From Tetrastigma voinierianum (lineage: Eukaryota; Streptophyta; Magnoliopsida; Vitales; Vitaceae): a DNA stretch of 64,000 bases. The translations under genes were made by a program, and so were the position numbers. Under the pieces are notes generated by a model. It searched no databases. It was not told the origin of the DNA and saw only the letters and a list, made by a program, of their open reading frames with translations. The first letter of the stretch is position 1; each line of letters starts with the position of its first letter. Location of the stretch: NCBI GenBank assembly GCA_016808115.1, contig JAEQBH010005430.1, positions 1 to 64,000 of the forward strand. The letters are read 5' to 3'. Below are positions 49,515 through 61,981 of this stretch, one piece after another.

Positions 49515-50450
49515 TGTGAACGAAGGATCAAAATGGGCGAGCTCACAATTGCCTTTTGAATTCCCGAAGTCGTAGACTTTCAAAAGAATTCATTTGAACT
49601 CGGTGGGTTAAGCCAGCGCCTCGACCTCAGGTACAATAGCCTTTCCCGAGGACCACATGTGCATTGAATAAATGACCTCTAGCGTGTGTGGTTCCAACAC
49701 TGAAACTTGAGTTCAACTCACCTAGTTGGGAGAATCTAACACTCGAAGGATGAGCATATAGTTTGTAGTCATTAACATCCTACACATAAAAGGAAGCTAT
49801 TTTCTTTATGCTAAGTGTTCATATGGGGATATTGGTGACTCCCCACCGGTTGGTTGGGGCAGGCGTGGGGTTCTCGATCGTCACCCGAACACTCAACTAA
49901 GCCTAAAGGCTGGCCACTAAGTGGCGTAGGAAACTTCATCTGTCCCATGGCAGGTGAAGTCAGTGACTCGACCAGTTGGCTCGGGCGTTAGGCTTTGAAG
50001 GCCCCTCGGATTGTGCCCGAGTTCGTTAGAAGATCCCCTTATTCTATTCATATGTTTCTTTTTTTTTTTTTTTTTTTTTTTTTAACTGCAGGGCTCGAAA
50101 GGTAATCCTCTTTTATTTAGGGTGTCCCATCGCTTTGGTGTTAGAGACTCCCAGGTTTGTTGAACCTTAGTGGCCAGGGCTCGATTTGAGGCATACCCTC
50201 AAGGTCATCTGTGTGGTGTGATAGGCTCGTTGAAATGGTTTCTTGGCGAGTATCTGGGGTGATTCACTTTGCCTCCTGCCTAGTCAGCCATAATTCAGGC
50301 ATCTATTGCCACTACGAGATCCTTCTGCGAGGTTATACTACGTTTGTCCATGATGATAGTGGGCGATCAAAAGAGATCTGACTCTCAAGCATGGCATCAC
50401 GCACACACTACCTAAACACTCTCATCATCAACATATCCTAATCTTAGGAC
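49515..50450 (-). other. 3' non-coding region of the outer Athila-type element
   Basis: No reading frame of interest. A pure T run (about 50059-50083) and the phrases GTGACTCGACCAGTTGG and CCAGGGCTCGATTTGAGG resemble the 3' non-coding part of the inner Athila (56480-56830), which also has a CT-rich tract. The position between coding sequence and 3' LTR fits. Confidence 0.5.
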
Positions 50451-50499
50451 TCGATATTCGGCTGTAAAAAGCGGAAAAATGACTGACCATAAAAAACAT

Positions 50500-52250
50500 A
50501 ACTAAACATAGGACTCTTAAATAACCAAGCATAAACTAAGCCTAACTAAAGCGGGAAGCGGCGGCAACACAGGGTATACTAATCGAACAAGCTTGATCAC
50601 CACCCACCCAAACGGATATTACAGGTAATCTGCGTATAAAGAACAAGAGAGGGCGAAGGAAACTTCCTTGGTGATCGATCGCGTTACTGCGACCGGTGGC
50701 GCGATGGGTGGTGGAGGGGCGAGAAGGCAGCGAGGCTGGTGGGAGGGGCGCTGATTTCGAGATGGTGGCTTAGTTGCTTCGGGACTGGTATGCATGTCGA
50801 CGCGGAGTGCCTCCATATCACGGCTAATGAGGACTCGGTGCTCTGGGTCTCGATCTGCAGCGTAAAGATGGTCGGTGGGAGTCTGAGCACAGATTATGAA
50901 TCGGGGCTAAGACTGAATGGGGCCGGCGCGAGGATGGTACGTGGCGGTGATGGGTGAGTGGAGGACTGCCTAGCGTCACTCTGCGGGGATCGCAGAGTCC
51001 CAGCAGGCTTTGATACTCATGAGCTCATCTCGTCCAGGGTTCATTGCGAGTCGTACATTCACTCAGTCGTGGTACACTGGGTTTGTCACGCTGTGTAATG
51101 CTTTAATAAATTGTATCCATGCCTCATTGTCCTCTAGAGCACCTGGCTCGCTGGCATAGGCAGGTATATGAGAAAGGGGTGCCCCGGGTTCATTCGCATC
51201 GGTTCACGGATGGCATCGTGCTTCTGACATCGAAGGGTATGTCTGGATGATGGCGTGGTTGACGGGGCATGTAAATTCGCCATGCGTTCGTCGTCGGAAT
51301 GAATCTTGACGTGATGGTGATCTCACGCTTCGCAGGAATATAGGCCAAATGTTTTGGCCTTGAAGTGCCAGGCGTGCCCTTCCTTTATTGAGCTTCCACT
51401 CACCACTTGGATTAATTCGGGTTCGGATGACCTCGGGAGTAGTTTAACCCATTGTGAAGCCGTCAGGCTCGCTCAGGGGATCGGGTCGAATTATAGGGTG
51501 GTTGATGGCGCAGCGCTAAATTCTACCAACACACCACACCGGTTCCTTTTGACAACATGGGAGCGAGGTTGGCGTGAATTCTCGTACCACACTCGTCGCG
51601 GTAGACGAGTGGATTAACATACTTCTCGCCATCCACTTAGTCACAATGGTCTTCTGCTGGCGAAAGAAGTCGTTGGGGTGGTGGGCCAGTTTCTTTGATG
51701 AAGGACCGATTCTTACAAATGGTACCAGCGATTAGCGGCTTCCCTCATTGTGAACTTTGTGGTCGAAATTCGAGTCGGGTCCTCATTGGCAGGCCACGTT
51801 TAGCAGGTCAACTTTTGCCGCTTACAGACATAGGTGTATAGGGATGGAGTGCAGACTGCTAAGCACGAGGAGCACACGGGGCCGAATGGCCTGGAAGGAG
51901 GCAATACAGGTGACTTGGACAAATAATCGAGCACCTAGGGTGCACAAGGGAAACGAAGGCTAGAATGGAGGTAGGGCGACTGCCACGATCTCTAGGTGCA
52001 CCTAATGGGCTGTGAGGCTCGAGCGACGGTGAGGGAGGGGGGCTGTCTTGAGCCTGCAAAAATAAAAATGTCGAACTCATTGGGAGTCGACGGGGCCGAA
52101 GGTGGGGCATTGCGGAAGTGGTGAGGGGCGTGAGACGAGGGGCGGAGGTGCGTGGCTTTGGTGGCGGTGGTGGTGGTAGAGGCGACGGGGAGGTTGGAGG
52201 GCAATAATGGAGGTGTGGGGTGTCGATGTAGGGTGAGCGGGGGAGGAAGC
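50500..52250 (-). pseudogene. Possible 'plant transposon protein' ORF remnant, weak
   Basis: Minus pieces such as TIVTKWMARS, VVREFTPTSLP, VWCVGRI and AINHP (51680-51500) loosely match the 'VREFYAN..V.VRG..V.FS..AIN' pattern of the plant transposon-protein domain carried by some Athila-like elements. Proline-, serine- and histidine-rich frames follow (52110-51860). The region is GC-rich compared with its neighbours. This could be chance; I give it low weight. Confidence 0.3.
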
Positions 52251-52289
52251 CCAGAAAATGGAGGGCATGCGGTCGATAACGGGGCGCGT

Positions 52290-52530
52290 CGTGAGATTCG
52301 GGCTCAGCGTTGTGACGTTACAGAGTGGGGTTTCCCGGCGTCGGCGTTGAGATCGGCGTCAGCGACGTTACAGAGAGGCTATAAATCAACATCGCGATGT
52401 TGAATCAACGTCGACGTTCGGAGAATGGTAAAGCGGCGTCGCGACGTTCCGGATGGAATAGCGCGACATCGCGGCGTTCTGGGGAGCTGGTTTCTGAGGT
52501 TGAGCGATGTCAGCGACATTGAGCGGCGTC
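52290..52530. repeat. Palindrome array AACGTCGCGACGTT, second copy
   Basis: Holds GCGTCGCGACGTTC, CATCGCGATGTTG, CAACGTCGACGTT, GCGACATCGCGGCG and GCGTCGCGACGTGG at 20-50 bp spacing. It lies about 3 kb from the array of LTR D and probably marks part of another LTR of the same family. A TATA-like GGCTATAAATCA sits at 52376-52387 inside it. Confidence 0.75.
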
Positions 52531-52599
52531 GCGACGTGGCGAAGGCGAAAATGAAAATTTTCAACAAGGTTAGGTATGAAAAACCCTAGTACCGATTTT

Positions 52600-53470
52600 G
52601 ACCCTTACAAACTACAAAATGAGTTTCGGCGAGATCCTCCACATTAATTTGCGCCTCGGGCCTGCAAACAAGCGACTGAAGATCTCGATTGAGGAAGACG
52701 AAAACCAAACCAAATTAAAACGGTAAAAATTACTATGGAAAGAAAAATTTTAAGAAAAGCTTGGTTGCCTCGAGCGCTTTGTTTAATGTCGTGCTTCGAC
52801 GACCTTGAATCTCAATGCATTTTTAGAAGAAAGCTAAAATCTTTGATGCATCTCACATGTGCTCTAAAACCTTTGCTCAAGGTGGATGGAATATTTTCCT
52901 TCCATGCCCCTTGACCTCTCGGTATCTTCACGTACGTAGAGCATCACGGAAGTTTTTGCGTAAGCCTTGCAAGATCTACGTAGTGAAGTTCGAAGATATC
53001 TTCATTTGGATCATCATCTGGATGTAATGTTTTGAATACATGGAAAGTGATCGTCTCCTTGGACTCTCAATTTAAGCTCACCTTCTTACACACATTGATT
53101 TCTTTATCCGTGGCCGGGGAAGGGTCTACCAAGTATGATGAGCTGAGTCATCTTCCTCCACGTGTCTAGAATGGCGAATGTTTGGAAGGGCAATTTACCC
53201 ACTTGCACTATGACATTTTCAATTATACCCCAGGGATGTTGGTAGGACTGTCATGGTGCAAGCGATTTTAGTCAATTTTGGTTCCCCCAACTTTAGCCTT
53301 TTAAACATCGAGAGCGGCATTAGGTTGATGCTTGCTCCAAAGTCTGAGGGCTTTCTCTCGATGCAGATTCCTATAGAAAACGGTATGAAGCTACTCGGAT
53401 CTTGCGAGTTTGGGGAGAAAGCTTCTTTTGTAGGATGGCCTTGCATTCTCGATTAGGTGATGGTCCCATA
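52600..53470 (-). pseudogene. Protease and following region of the outer Athila element
   Basis: Minus frame 53446-53219 includes DFGASINLMPLSMFKRL and LGEPKLT, matching the Athila protease block 'DLGASINLMPLS-F--LGLGE-KPT' with the catalytic D-x-G-A. It is followed by IENVIVQVGKLPFQTF-type pieces, LIILGRPFPG (about 53130), GELKLRVQGDD and DDDPNEDIFELHYVD. Near 52790 the text turns into the 3' end of Athila pol or 3' UTR, so RT and integrase are deleted. Confidence 0.85.
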
Positions 53471-54543
53471 TTCCTCCAACTTCTTCTTACTTGCAAGAAT
53501 TTTTTCATGAATTTCAATGGCTTGGCATGTTCTCCGGTGCCTCCATAAAGAGGTATATTAATATGTAGTTTCTTGAAATATCGAAACTTTCTTGACATGC
53601 TTCTAACACCTTTCTTGACAGCGAGAATCTGAGTGGTATGCGAGTTAAATGCAGTGTATGCATTTTCTCGGTCTCTTCTTGACTTTGTATCATTGAATGC
53701 TCTCGTATCTTGGGAGTGCTCATCTTGCATTTGGTCTTTTAGGATGATTTAGTCTTGCTCTTTAATTTCCAGTTCTTTTACCACTAGTTGTGGTTCAGGG
53801 ATTTCCAACTCTCTCCCGGCTCCACCAGTGACGACCTTGCCGATACTCTTTCTGTTCTTATAAGTTTACCTGCGAATTACTCGGTAATGAACCATGTTGC
53901 CTTTAAAGTCAACAGGCGCCATTTGACCCATTTGTACCTCAAGTTTCTCAAGCTAGCATTTGCCAGTTGTTCAATTGGGTGGCTTGGTGTTCCATAATCG
54001 CCTTTGTCTCATTCATAAAGGCGGTATGCGGGAGCCGAGCATTTGCATGAGGCTTGTTCAAGTCTGCCTTTTTCTCGGGAGGTGGTTCCGCTTACTTTCG
54101 GGGTGGTGGCATGTTGTGCTGATTGTTCCTCCGTCCTTAACCACTAGCTGTTTTGACTATTAAAGTATTCATACCCTTGACATGATTTTAGTTCGGTAGT
54201 TATTGCTTATCTTGACCACATTCTTTGTGGGTGTGGTGATACGATTAAACCTCGACACATACTAGGCACAACTCTCTAGGTTTACAGGTCAGCCCGGCAT
54301 TCTGTCTTTCTTTGTCTTGTCCTCATAGAATTCACACAACTCCGTGGGTTAGTCTGTATGGCATTCATTCTATGCCTTCTTTGTCCTAGTCATTGTAGTA
54401 AGTTGTCGTATGAGTAGCAGTTATTTGAGAACCTGCGTTATGCGTGCCGCCTATGGCCTTAAGCTGGTGTAGTCTTGTCTACAGGCCCGCGATTATTATT
54501 AGTGTAGCGTCTTTCAAGATTTCATATGCTTAGTGCATGGTCT
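53371..54543 (-). pseudogene. gag C-terminal half of the outer Athila element
   Basis: Minus pieces: AYEILKDA at the right edge, EVQMGQMAP and QHGSLPSNSQ (about 53970-53860; family 'LEVQ-GQ-A--..PQGSLPSNTE'), then KKLHINIPL, PLKFMKKFLQ and CKAILQKKLSP (53600-53400). The order is typical of Athila gag. The right edge abuts LTR A; the missing N-terminal half lies at 63563-64000, beyond the inner element. Confidence 0.85.
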
Positions 54544-56074
54544 TGATTAGTGCCCGCAGTAGGGCTATGGGAATCAACAAAATTTGTATCTGGGTGTCCT
54601 CTTGCCGTGGCGAGGGCTACTTTATGGGTATAGTGGTCTGAATTAGGAACACGAGGATGGGTTTTCTTCGTGAAATGAGAAGTGCGAGTTGAGTTGAAAA
54701 TGGTATTTCTCTTTGGATTTTTAAGGTTTTGTTCAAAAGCAGTGGGTTGGATGGTTGTAGCGCAAATAAATTAAAGGAAAATTTAGAAAAGACTCATGAA
54801 GTCTTGGGTCAGCGGATTGGATTTTTTAAGGTATATTCATGCCCTCGGGTTTGTTTCCTCGCGTTAGAGATAATGACCTATAGTCTTTTCCAAATAGGAC
54901 ATGATTTAACCACCAAACCTAAATACTAAATTACTCCCTCATGAGATATGGCATTCATTGAGCATTCAAGTCCACTTCACAGGTGTGCATATGGCACTCA
55001 AGAGGCAACCTCACGACAACTAATAGGAGATAACTAAGTGGATGACGGTGGATCTAGATTAGCATCCTTTGTAACCTGAAGCTTACGAATACACGTTGGC
55101 GGTACGGATCTAGGAGGTTTCAACCCTAGGGTGAGATATAGGGAGCTTAAATGCTCATAAATGCGTGTGATAAATGAGAGGGCATGAAAACTTGCCTCGA
55201 GCCTCAGCATTGACCTCCGCGAGGAAGGGGCATGGCTGTCCTTGAGGTTATCATCCTCGAGGGTGTGTTTAGCGTAGAAAATGAAGAAAGAAAGAAAGAG
55301 CAAGCTGCAACTAAAACAAAATTCTTGTGTAGCTTATTGAAAAATGAAGTTAGGGTTACAAAGTTATAGGTGGCATATAGCCAACCTAAATGTGTGAAGC
55401 CAAAATGCCTAAAATATTGGCTTACATAAAGATCGAAATGGTAATACACATCCAAAACGTGGTCGTTTAGGATCAAATATACAAAAATCAGGGGCGACAA
55501 TTTCGCTATGCGAGGGGTTCGCTAGCATAAGCGAAAATTTACGTAGTCTAGCGAAATTCGTGCCTGCGAAATTCTACGGAGATAGCGAAATTGAGAGATT
55601 TCTCTATCAACGGTGAATTTCTCTATTTATGAATTTATTCTTTAGCGAATATCATGAATAGCGAATTGGTTAATTTCGCTAGGCACGATGAAATTTCGTA
55701 GCTAGCGAGAAATTTCGCTAACCTAGCGAGCTAATTCGCTAGGATTGCGGTACGCCAATCCAGATTTTTCGCGATCATAGAAGTGCAGGATTGCTCTGCT
55801 TCCTTGCATTGCTCTTTGCATCTTCCTTTTTGCCTTTGCATCCCTTTCCTTGAAATCACTTAAATTCCTTCATTTTTATGGTTGAAAACACCGCAAATCT
55901 TAGCATAAATGGGTGGTACGCGCAAGACTCAAGTGCCCAAAAACAAACTCGAAATGGCATCAGTGGCACTAAGTGGACTACACGTCGATTGGCTTAGTGT
56001 TATGATTAGTGCGCAAAAAGCACACAAACCTATCTTGAATAGGGTTCAAAATGGCACTTTTTGAGCACTAATCA
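54544..56074 (-). repeat. LTR A, 3' LTR of the inner Athila
   Basis: 1531 bp, from TGATTAGTGC to GCACTAATCA. It contains the TAGCGAAATTTCGCTA array at 55500-55760. The minus strand has GGTTGGCTATAT just downstream (about 55370-55390), the likely TATA region. It is collinear with LTR B, but with many short length differences. Confidence 0.88.
55500..55760. repeat. Palindrome array TAGCGAAATTTCGCTA in LTR A
   Basis: About 14 half or whole units (AGCGAAATT, AATTTCGCTA, TTCGCTAG) at irregular spacing on both strands. The same array type is in LTR B (62945-63240) and LTR C (60000-60290). Confidence 0.85.
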
Positions 56075-57470
56075 CCCCAAACACGTTGCTAGTCCCTTAG
56101 CAATGCTAAAACAAAAAAGACTATGTATCACGTGCTTTCTCGAAAAAAGTATATGTGGTTCAAAAAAGTGTATGCGAGGTAAGCCTTTACTTTAGCATGA
56201 ATAATTTACACCACAATATGAAAACTAGACATGAGAGAACATAAACCGTAAAGAGCAAGTTTTAGGGCAATCTTGATTTCAGAAATCAACACAATTTCTG
56301 AATCTAATTGTTCCTAAGGTAACCGGTTGAGCCAATAAATTGCAAAGCTATTCCACCCCAAACACAGCTCTTGCCATGGTCTTAAATTGTTGACCCGACC
56401 TAAATAGGGCTAGCGGCTCTTATTTCTTCCTTGATTGCTATGTAGGTGCAATCTCTTAAAAACCGACTTCACCAAGGTCAGGTGTAGCGGGTCCGCAGGT
56501 GACTCGACCGATTAGGTTTAGGGCGCAGGCGAAAAGAGGATCACTTGACCCTGAGCTACGAGGCTTGCCTCCCGGGACTAGAGATGACTTGAGAGATTGA
56601 GGCACCTCTGACACGCTAAACTCACCTATCCACCGGGTGTAACGAACACTAAGTCGATGACTCCCCTGAGCCAATGAAGGTTTAGAGACCAGGGCTTTAA
56701 AGGCTTTGCCATATACCCCTCGAGCCAGTGTTGGGTTTCAAGCAGCGTCCGACTTTTTATTTTTCTTTTTCTTCTTTTCTTTTTCTTTGCTTTTCTTTTC
56801 CTTTTTTGGAAGACTTCATTGTTCTTCATACATGGGTAACAAAAACCTATTGTAGATTAGTCCAACAAATTTGGCCCGGCTTTGTACTTCGAAAGAGGTA
56901 AATAAGCTATAAACTATTGAGTACGACACGGAGTCGCAGTGTAGTGAATGTTAAAGGGGAAAGTTAGGTTGAACATGCTGAAATCTCTCAATTGACCAAA
57001 AACTAAATCATGCATGGAATTGTTCTAACATTAAGGTGACTTATACGGGGCTTCAGTTTTCAATGACGAGTAGAAATGCAAAATAAAGGATTACGAGAAT
57101 GATTTGTAAAAGTGTAGAAAAATGTGTTTGCATGGTATATTTCTATGTGAGTATATTTCCATAAAGTATCAGCTTTTTTCAAAAGAAAGCGTGTGGTACC
57201 TCCAATAAGAAGATGAAACAAGCAGTTTGAACCGAGGAGGGAATGTGGATTTGAATATAGTACTTTTGCATTGCTATGATACGAGGAGGAAAATACCACC
57301 TTTGCAACTCTGCGACATTTGAAACAAAAATTGTGATAAGATAAACGTAAATCTGAAAATATTTGAAAAGAAAATGAGTGAAAGTAGTGGCACCACTAAA
57401 AACCCAAATTAGGAAGCTTAAAATAATATAAAGTAAAAATTTCAACAAAAGGAGTGGAGTGGTCTCGAGT
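56075..57470 (-). other. 3' non-coding region of the inner Athila
   Basis: Non-coding. The minus strand begins (right to left) just after a scrap of RT start and ends with TTTGGGG, a short purine tract, next to LTR A. It includes a CT-rich tract (56755-56820) and the GTCGATGACTCCCCTGAGCC block. No gene is seen in about 1.4 kb. Confidence 0.65.
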
Positions 57471-58179
57471 TCTAGGAACCACTCCCGGTCTGTACATTGG
57501 ATCTCGGAGGTCCGGTGAAGCTTTCCTCCTTTTATGCAGTGGTGTGTTAACTCTGGGTGTCTTCATGCTTTCGGCTCCATTGTTTTTGGGCGACTGGTCT
57601 CTAGTGGCAATGGGCTGACTGTTGCAGGAGGAATGGTGGATTCTTCATTAGCTGTTCATTGTTCTCCGTCGATTCTTCTACGTGTTTGTTAGTATCATGC
57701 ACTTCACTGCAGGTGGTGCGCTCATTGTGAACTTCATGGATTGCTCCCATCATCCTCGGTGGTTTTGCTTGTTCTTCAGTGGAAAATGTTGAGCTCGGTG
57801 TCATGTTGCCAAATGTGAGGTACGCATGACCCCATTCGGCAATTGATAATGGCATTTGATGTGGCCCGGTAACTGCAATATAATGGGCATGATTAGTGCC
57901 CCGCCTCCGGTCACATTAACCGAGAACCTGAAATCATAGGATGAGTAGAACTTATCTACTTTTACCAACACATCCTCCACTATCCTTTGGTATTTTCCTT
58001 TGAGCGTCGGCTAAGGTTAGGGTGATGTTGGTTGGTTTTATTCTCCCGAGCCTAAGCGCTATCTGGCGAGTATGGCGGTGAGTTATTCTTAACTGCAAAT
58101 CTAGCAGTGCTTTGTCAATGCCGGGTTCCTCGATATTAAGCGAGATAGTTAGGTCCACTGGATCCTTGTATTTCACCAT
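57471..58179 (-). pseudogene. Protease and start of RT linker, inner Athila
   Basis: Frame 58179-57952 reads KYKDPVDLTISLNI, GIDKALLDL, then RIKPTNITLTLADAQRKIPK, matching Athila protease ('G-IDKALLDLGASVN..LKPT-ITL-LAD-S-K-P-G') with the active-site GAS part lost. Frame 57855-57601 has LTFGNMTPSSTF, the family 'LTFGNMTLELNIF'. Near 57480 LELETTPLLLL resembles the RT entry 'LELKPLP-HL'. It then stops at a deletion. Confidence 0.85.
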
Positions 58180-58539
58180 TGTCTTGCATTGGATGATGGG
58201 TAACTTGTTCGATTAAGAATGCCTTTTATCGATACTGACCGCTTTTTGATTATCTGAGATCTTTTAAAAACTTTGCATAAGCGGGACTTGTTGATGATGT
58301 CGAAAGGGTATGTTGACCTTCACATAGGACTTCTAGGATGCAATGCAGGATGCCTTCTTCTTACTTCTTAATGCTTGGGAAATGGGTGGCATGGAGTGCT
58401 TACATTGAGTCTCCTTCGAAAATGTGTTATAGCTCGATTCTTCCTGGTTTCCTCAGCGAGCTTGGGCATTGGTGATCAACCTCTTTTCCTTCTTAAGAGT
58501 AATAGCGGCTTTGACTTCATCCATTTTGGGGAGGTTCAG

Positions 58540-59530
58540 CTGGAATATCTCGATTCATGGACTCCTTGGATTTGTGATGGTGAGAAGGAACCTCCACACC
58601 CCTCTTCTTTGATGATTTTCCATTCTTGTTATGGATGCTGTAGAGTATCCAATTCTTATGTTAAGACTACTTTCCAGCCCATCTATTCTCTTGTTCAAGG
58701 AGCTTTCTACATTTTCAATTTTTTTGTTCAACTGAGCATTGATGCCTTTTTGCTCCTCCACAAAATTTCCCACCACCTTGCTCAGATTCACAATGGCTTG
58801 CTCAACAGGAGAGGAGGTGGGTGCTTGTTGAAGCTGTGAAGTGGTGGTAGAATGCTGCTGCTTTGTGCTATTGGGGGTACGTATACAAGAGGTTGAGGTT
58901 TCCAGGAAAGGTTAGGGTAACCCCTCCAATTAGGGTTGTAAGTGTGCCATATGGAGCATTGTTTTGTGAAACTGTTTTGGCCGCCCCGTTTGCGTCCTCA
59001 AAATGGGGTTTTGGACATGGTTCTCTGGGTGGTCGGTGGGCAGTAGTTAAACAATTTTTGACACATTGCATGGCTTTAGTCCTTGCACGCACCTGTGGAC
59101 TCTTTTTCTTTCTAATTCCTCCAATCTTCTAGCCAGTGAATGCCTTGGCTTTACGGCTCCATATCTTCGGAGAAGGGCATACATGCCTCATCTTTGGTTC
59201 CTTTGGTGGCTTGAATGCATGCCTTCTCTTGGGTTTGGCTCATCCCGGCCCTTGGAGTCTCGGCCACATAATTGAGGAAGTCCGTTGCCTGCGTAAGGTT
59301 GTACTCGAATCTCCTCCACACATAGTTTCAATAATTGTTTCATGGAAGGGGACATTCCATCATAAAATAGTTCACCAACATCCATGTATCAAACCCGTGG
59401 TGTGGGCATGCACTGATAGTCTCCATAAATCTCTCCGGCCTTTGGTAGACCTCTCCTGCATCATGAGCTGCAAATGTATGCATTGCCTCTTCAAGTTGTT
59501 TGTCTTGTGAGCGAAGATTTTTAGAAATTA
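58540..59530 (-). pseudogene. gag (main part) of the inner Athila
   Basis: Minus pieces in order: TFYDGMSP-type block (FYDGMSPSMKQL, 59385-59340), KPPKEPK, NWRGYPNLSWKPQP (about 58925-58885) and a coiled-coil stretch, NKKIENVESSLNKRIDGLES (58720-58660). These are standard Athila gag blocks. The long plus-strand frame here (58375-58839) is its shadow. The N-terminus lies right of LTR C at 61638-61459. Confidence 0.85.
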
Positions 59531-59684
59531 CGCCTGCGACTCTCCCGATTCATATGGTTCTTGGCCTTAATGCATTTAGCCAAATTTTGCCTTGTCCTTT
59601 AGGGTCGTGGAAAGGCTTTCCAACTTGAGGAGCTCCATCTCCCTTTGCACCTTCTTTGAAGGTGGTGCATACTTCCTCCAAACT

Positions 59685-61170
59685 CGATTAATTAACTCCA
59701 AAAGTGCAATTTTGAACCCTATATTAGATAGGTTTGAGTACTTTTGATCAGTAATATCATATATCCCAATTGAAGTGTTTATGTTATCTTAGTAACATAT
59801 GCCATTGGAGCATGTTTTGGTTGTTTGTAGGTATTTATGCGCCGGGGCTTCAACCACAATGCAAATGATCAATCATGAGGTTGGAAGTTTAGTCTCAACC
59901 ATCAACAAGCCCAAAAATCAATGGAAAAACAAAGGAAAAGTGGAGGAAATGAGATGCAATTGAAGACAGGATGAGGCATAGAAGCAGCCAAAAGCGAGTT
60001 CGCAAGCGTTATAGGCAATTCGCAACCACTAGCCCGAATTTCGCAACACGACCATGTCCAGTTCGCAAGTTAAGCGAATTTATATTTGTTAGCAACCTTA
60101 GCGAAAATGAAGAATTTCGCTAGCCCACTTCAACCTTTGTTCATGGCGAAATTATCGGTTTTAAGCTTCGCGAATTTAGCTAGCTTAGCGAATTTGTCGT
60201 AGTAGTGCACCTTGTAGCCACCAATTTTAGCTACACTTGCTTAAGATTCGCTAGTTAGCGAAATTCTCTACAATAGCGAATTGCAGGCCTTGTCATCCTC
60301 TGTAATTAATGCAATAGCCTTCCAAACTTGGTTTATTACTCTTTTGTCGATAACCCCTTTAGTTATTAGGGTTTTAGTAGTTTCATACTTTGAGGAGAAG
60401 CTATAAATACCTCATGTCTTGTAATAAAAGAAGAGGAGGATAGAAGGGAATACAAGTTTTGGTGATTTAGGGTGTATTTTCTTTTCTTTGCTTTTGTAAA
60501 TAGAGAATTGTTTTATTTTCTCTCTTCTCTCTCTTCTTTCTCTCTTCTTTCTTTCACTTTCATTTGCAAACACACCTCTTGAGGATGACAACTCAAGAGA
60601 TGCTTGGCTAAGCCTCCCTTCCTTGAAGAGGAAGAAGCTAGCAGTGGTAGGGTTAAGCATATTTCCTCTTGTACTAAAAGTCACGGAGTAGTGTATTTAT
60701 GGCCCTTATTCTCAAAAATTAGTTGCATAACATGGGATGTTATTGTCTTGGCCAATACTCTCCATGCTTTAGATCAGTGCTTAGTAGCCAGTGCGTGGCT
60801 CTTCGATGGTCCCTTACTTGCCTCTGAGTAGCATTTATGTTAGGGTTCTTCAAATTAGGGTTAAATAACATTGACTTTTTATTGTTTGTCTCTCCATGCT
60901 TTGAGATCTGCAGTGCTGGTGAAGATGCTGCTTTGTTGTTCTTTAGATGGTCTTTCTGAGCTAAAAATGATAATTGAATATTGGGGTTTTAAACTAAAAA
61001 GGGCCATAACTGCATGCTACTGTATTGACTCAATAGGAGATGTTTCATGGGTGAGGTTTGCTAGTTAAATATAAATCCCAGGTTATGCCATGGACTATAG
61101 GTGCTTGTCATAGCAGCGAGGATAAAACCCAGGGACACTTGTTTGCCACTGGCTTGCCAGGATTAGTGAC
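59685..61170 (+). mobile_element. LTR C, related Athila-type solo LTR in opposite orientation
   Basis: The plus strand reads AAAAGTGCAATTTTGAACCC, TAGGTTTGAGTACTTTT, the TAGCGAAATT array (60000-60290), TATA box GAAGCTATAAATACC (60399-60413), a CT-rich leader and TTGAGGATGACAACTCAAGA (60580-60599). The same blocks occur in this order on the minus strand of LTRs A and B. The downstream part (U5) differs, so it is a sister family. It separates inner gag pieces. The right border is uncertain. Confidence 0.75.
60399..60413 (+). promoter_or_regulatory. TATA box of LTR C
   Basis: GCTATAAATACC, about 110 bp after the end of the palindrome array and directly before a CT-rich leader. The corresponding site in LTR B is the minus-strand GGCTATATAAGCC at about 62812-62824. 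Confidence 0.7.
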
Positions 61171-61458
61171 CTAATTCTTCAAGTGCTTTTTCACCTTTTA
61201 ATTTCAGTTTCTGGAGTTCTCGGTTTCAACTTCATGCCCCTTGTTTTTTTGAAACTCAATTCAAGAATTAGTAGAAAGCCTTGCCTTCGTGCCATATGCG
61301 AGCCATTTCTGGATGAAGCCCATCCGTGTTCGACCACTGAACCCTTTATCTTTGCATTAGCTTGACTACGGCTGATGGAGGGCTTAGGTATATAAATATT
61401 GTTTGATTATTTCGGCTAACGTGTACGAATCCAGCTCCCTTATCTGGTGTAAGGGTTT

Positions 61459-61638
61459 TCATTCTCGTACCATGGAATGTGGGGCGAGGCACGAAATAGA
61501 GTCTGTTGCCACCTCCTCGGCGGGGGGTATGCGTGAGATGCGCTCCTGCAGGTGGGTGTATGTGATCCCCTCGTGGATCTCGATATCGTGGGGCTCCCTA
61601 GGCACTGCGGCTTTGTTGTTCCTCTGTGGAGGATCCAT
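61459..61638 (-). pseudogene. gag N-terminus of the inner Athila
   Basis: A frame starting MDPPQRNNKAAVPREPHDIE sits about 320 bp downstream of the primer site on the minus strand, where Athila gag begins. It ends by a frameshift near 61459. The rest of gag resumes left of LTR C. The start is chosen by position and the basic, proline-rich N-terminus usual for the family. Confidence 0.6.
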
Positions 61639-61961
61639 TTGAAACCTTTGTGAGGATCCAATTTGAAGCCTGTTCACTGTGCGGCGGTCACCTCTCAGCT
61701 TTACTGCGGTGTTCACATCCCAGCTGCATAAGCTTCTCTTGCACTTCACGATCAGGGGAAAACAGCAAACAAAACTAACAAAAAGGTTAAGGTTAGCTAA
61801 AATTAAAGCAAGAAAAAAGCTGAATGTATTGGAAAAATTTAAAATCCCTATGGTGAACTGCAAGTGGAAAAAAAATGATAAAATCAAAAGGGAATGAGAT
61901 TTTACCAAAACTTGTGATATGAATCACAAGTTCAACAACTTCTTATCTCACTAGGGCACCA

Positions 61962-61979
61962 TCCCCGGCAACAGCGCCA
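61962..61979 (-). promoter_or_regulatory. tRNA-Asp primer-binding site of the inner Athila
   Basis: The minus strand reads TGGCGCTGTTGCCGGGGA, two bases inside LTR B. It differs at one position from the plant tRNA-Asp 3' complement used by Athila elements. It fixes the orientation and identifies LTR B as the 5' LTR. Confidence 0.9.
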
Positions 61980-61981
61980 TT

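Noticed and set aside
57889..57899. TGATTAGTGCC at 57889 as another LTR end
   Set aside because: It lies inside the protease-RT linker coding remnant, and no LTR sequence follows on either side.
58375..58839. Plus-strand open frame of 154 codons, the longest in the window
   Set aside because: It lies opposite Athila gag, whose minus-strand blocks are clearly recognisable; the plus-strand translation resembles nothing.
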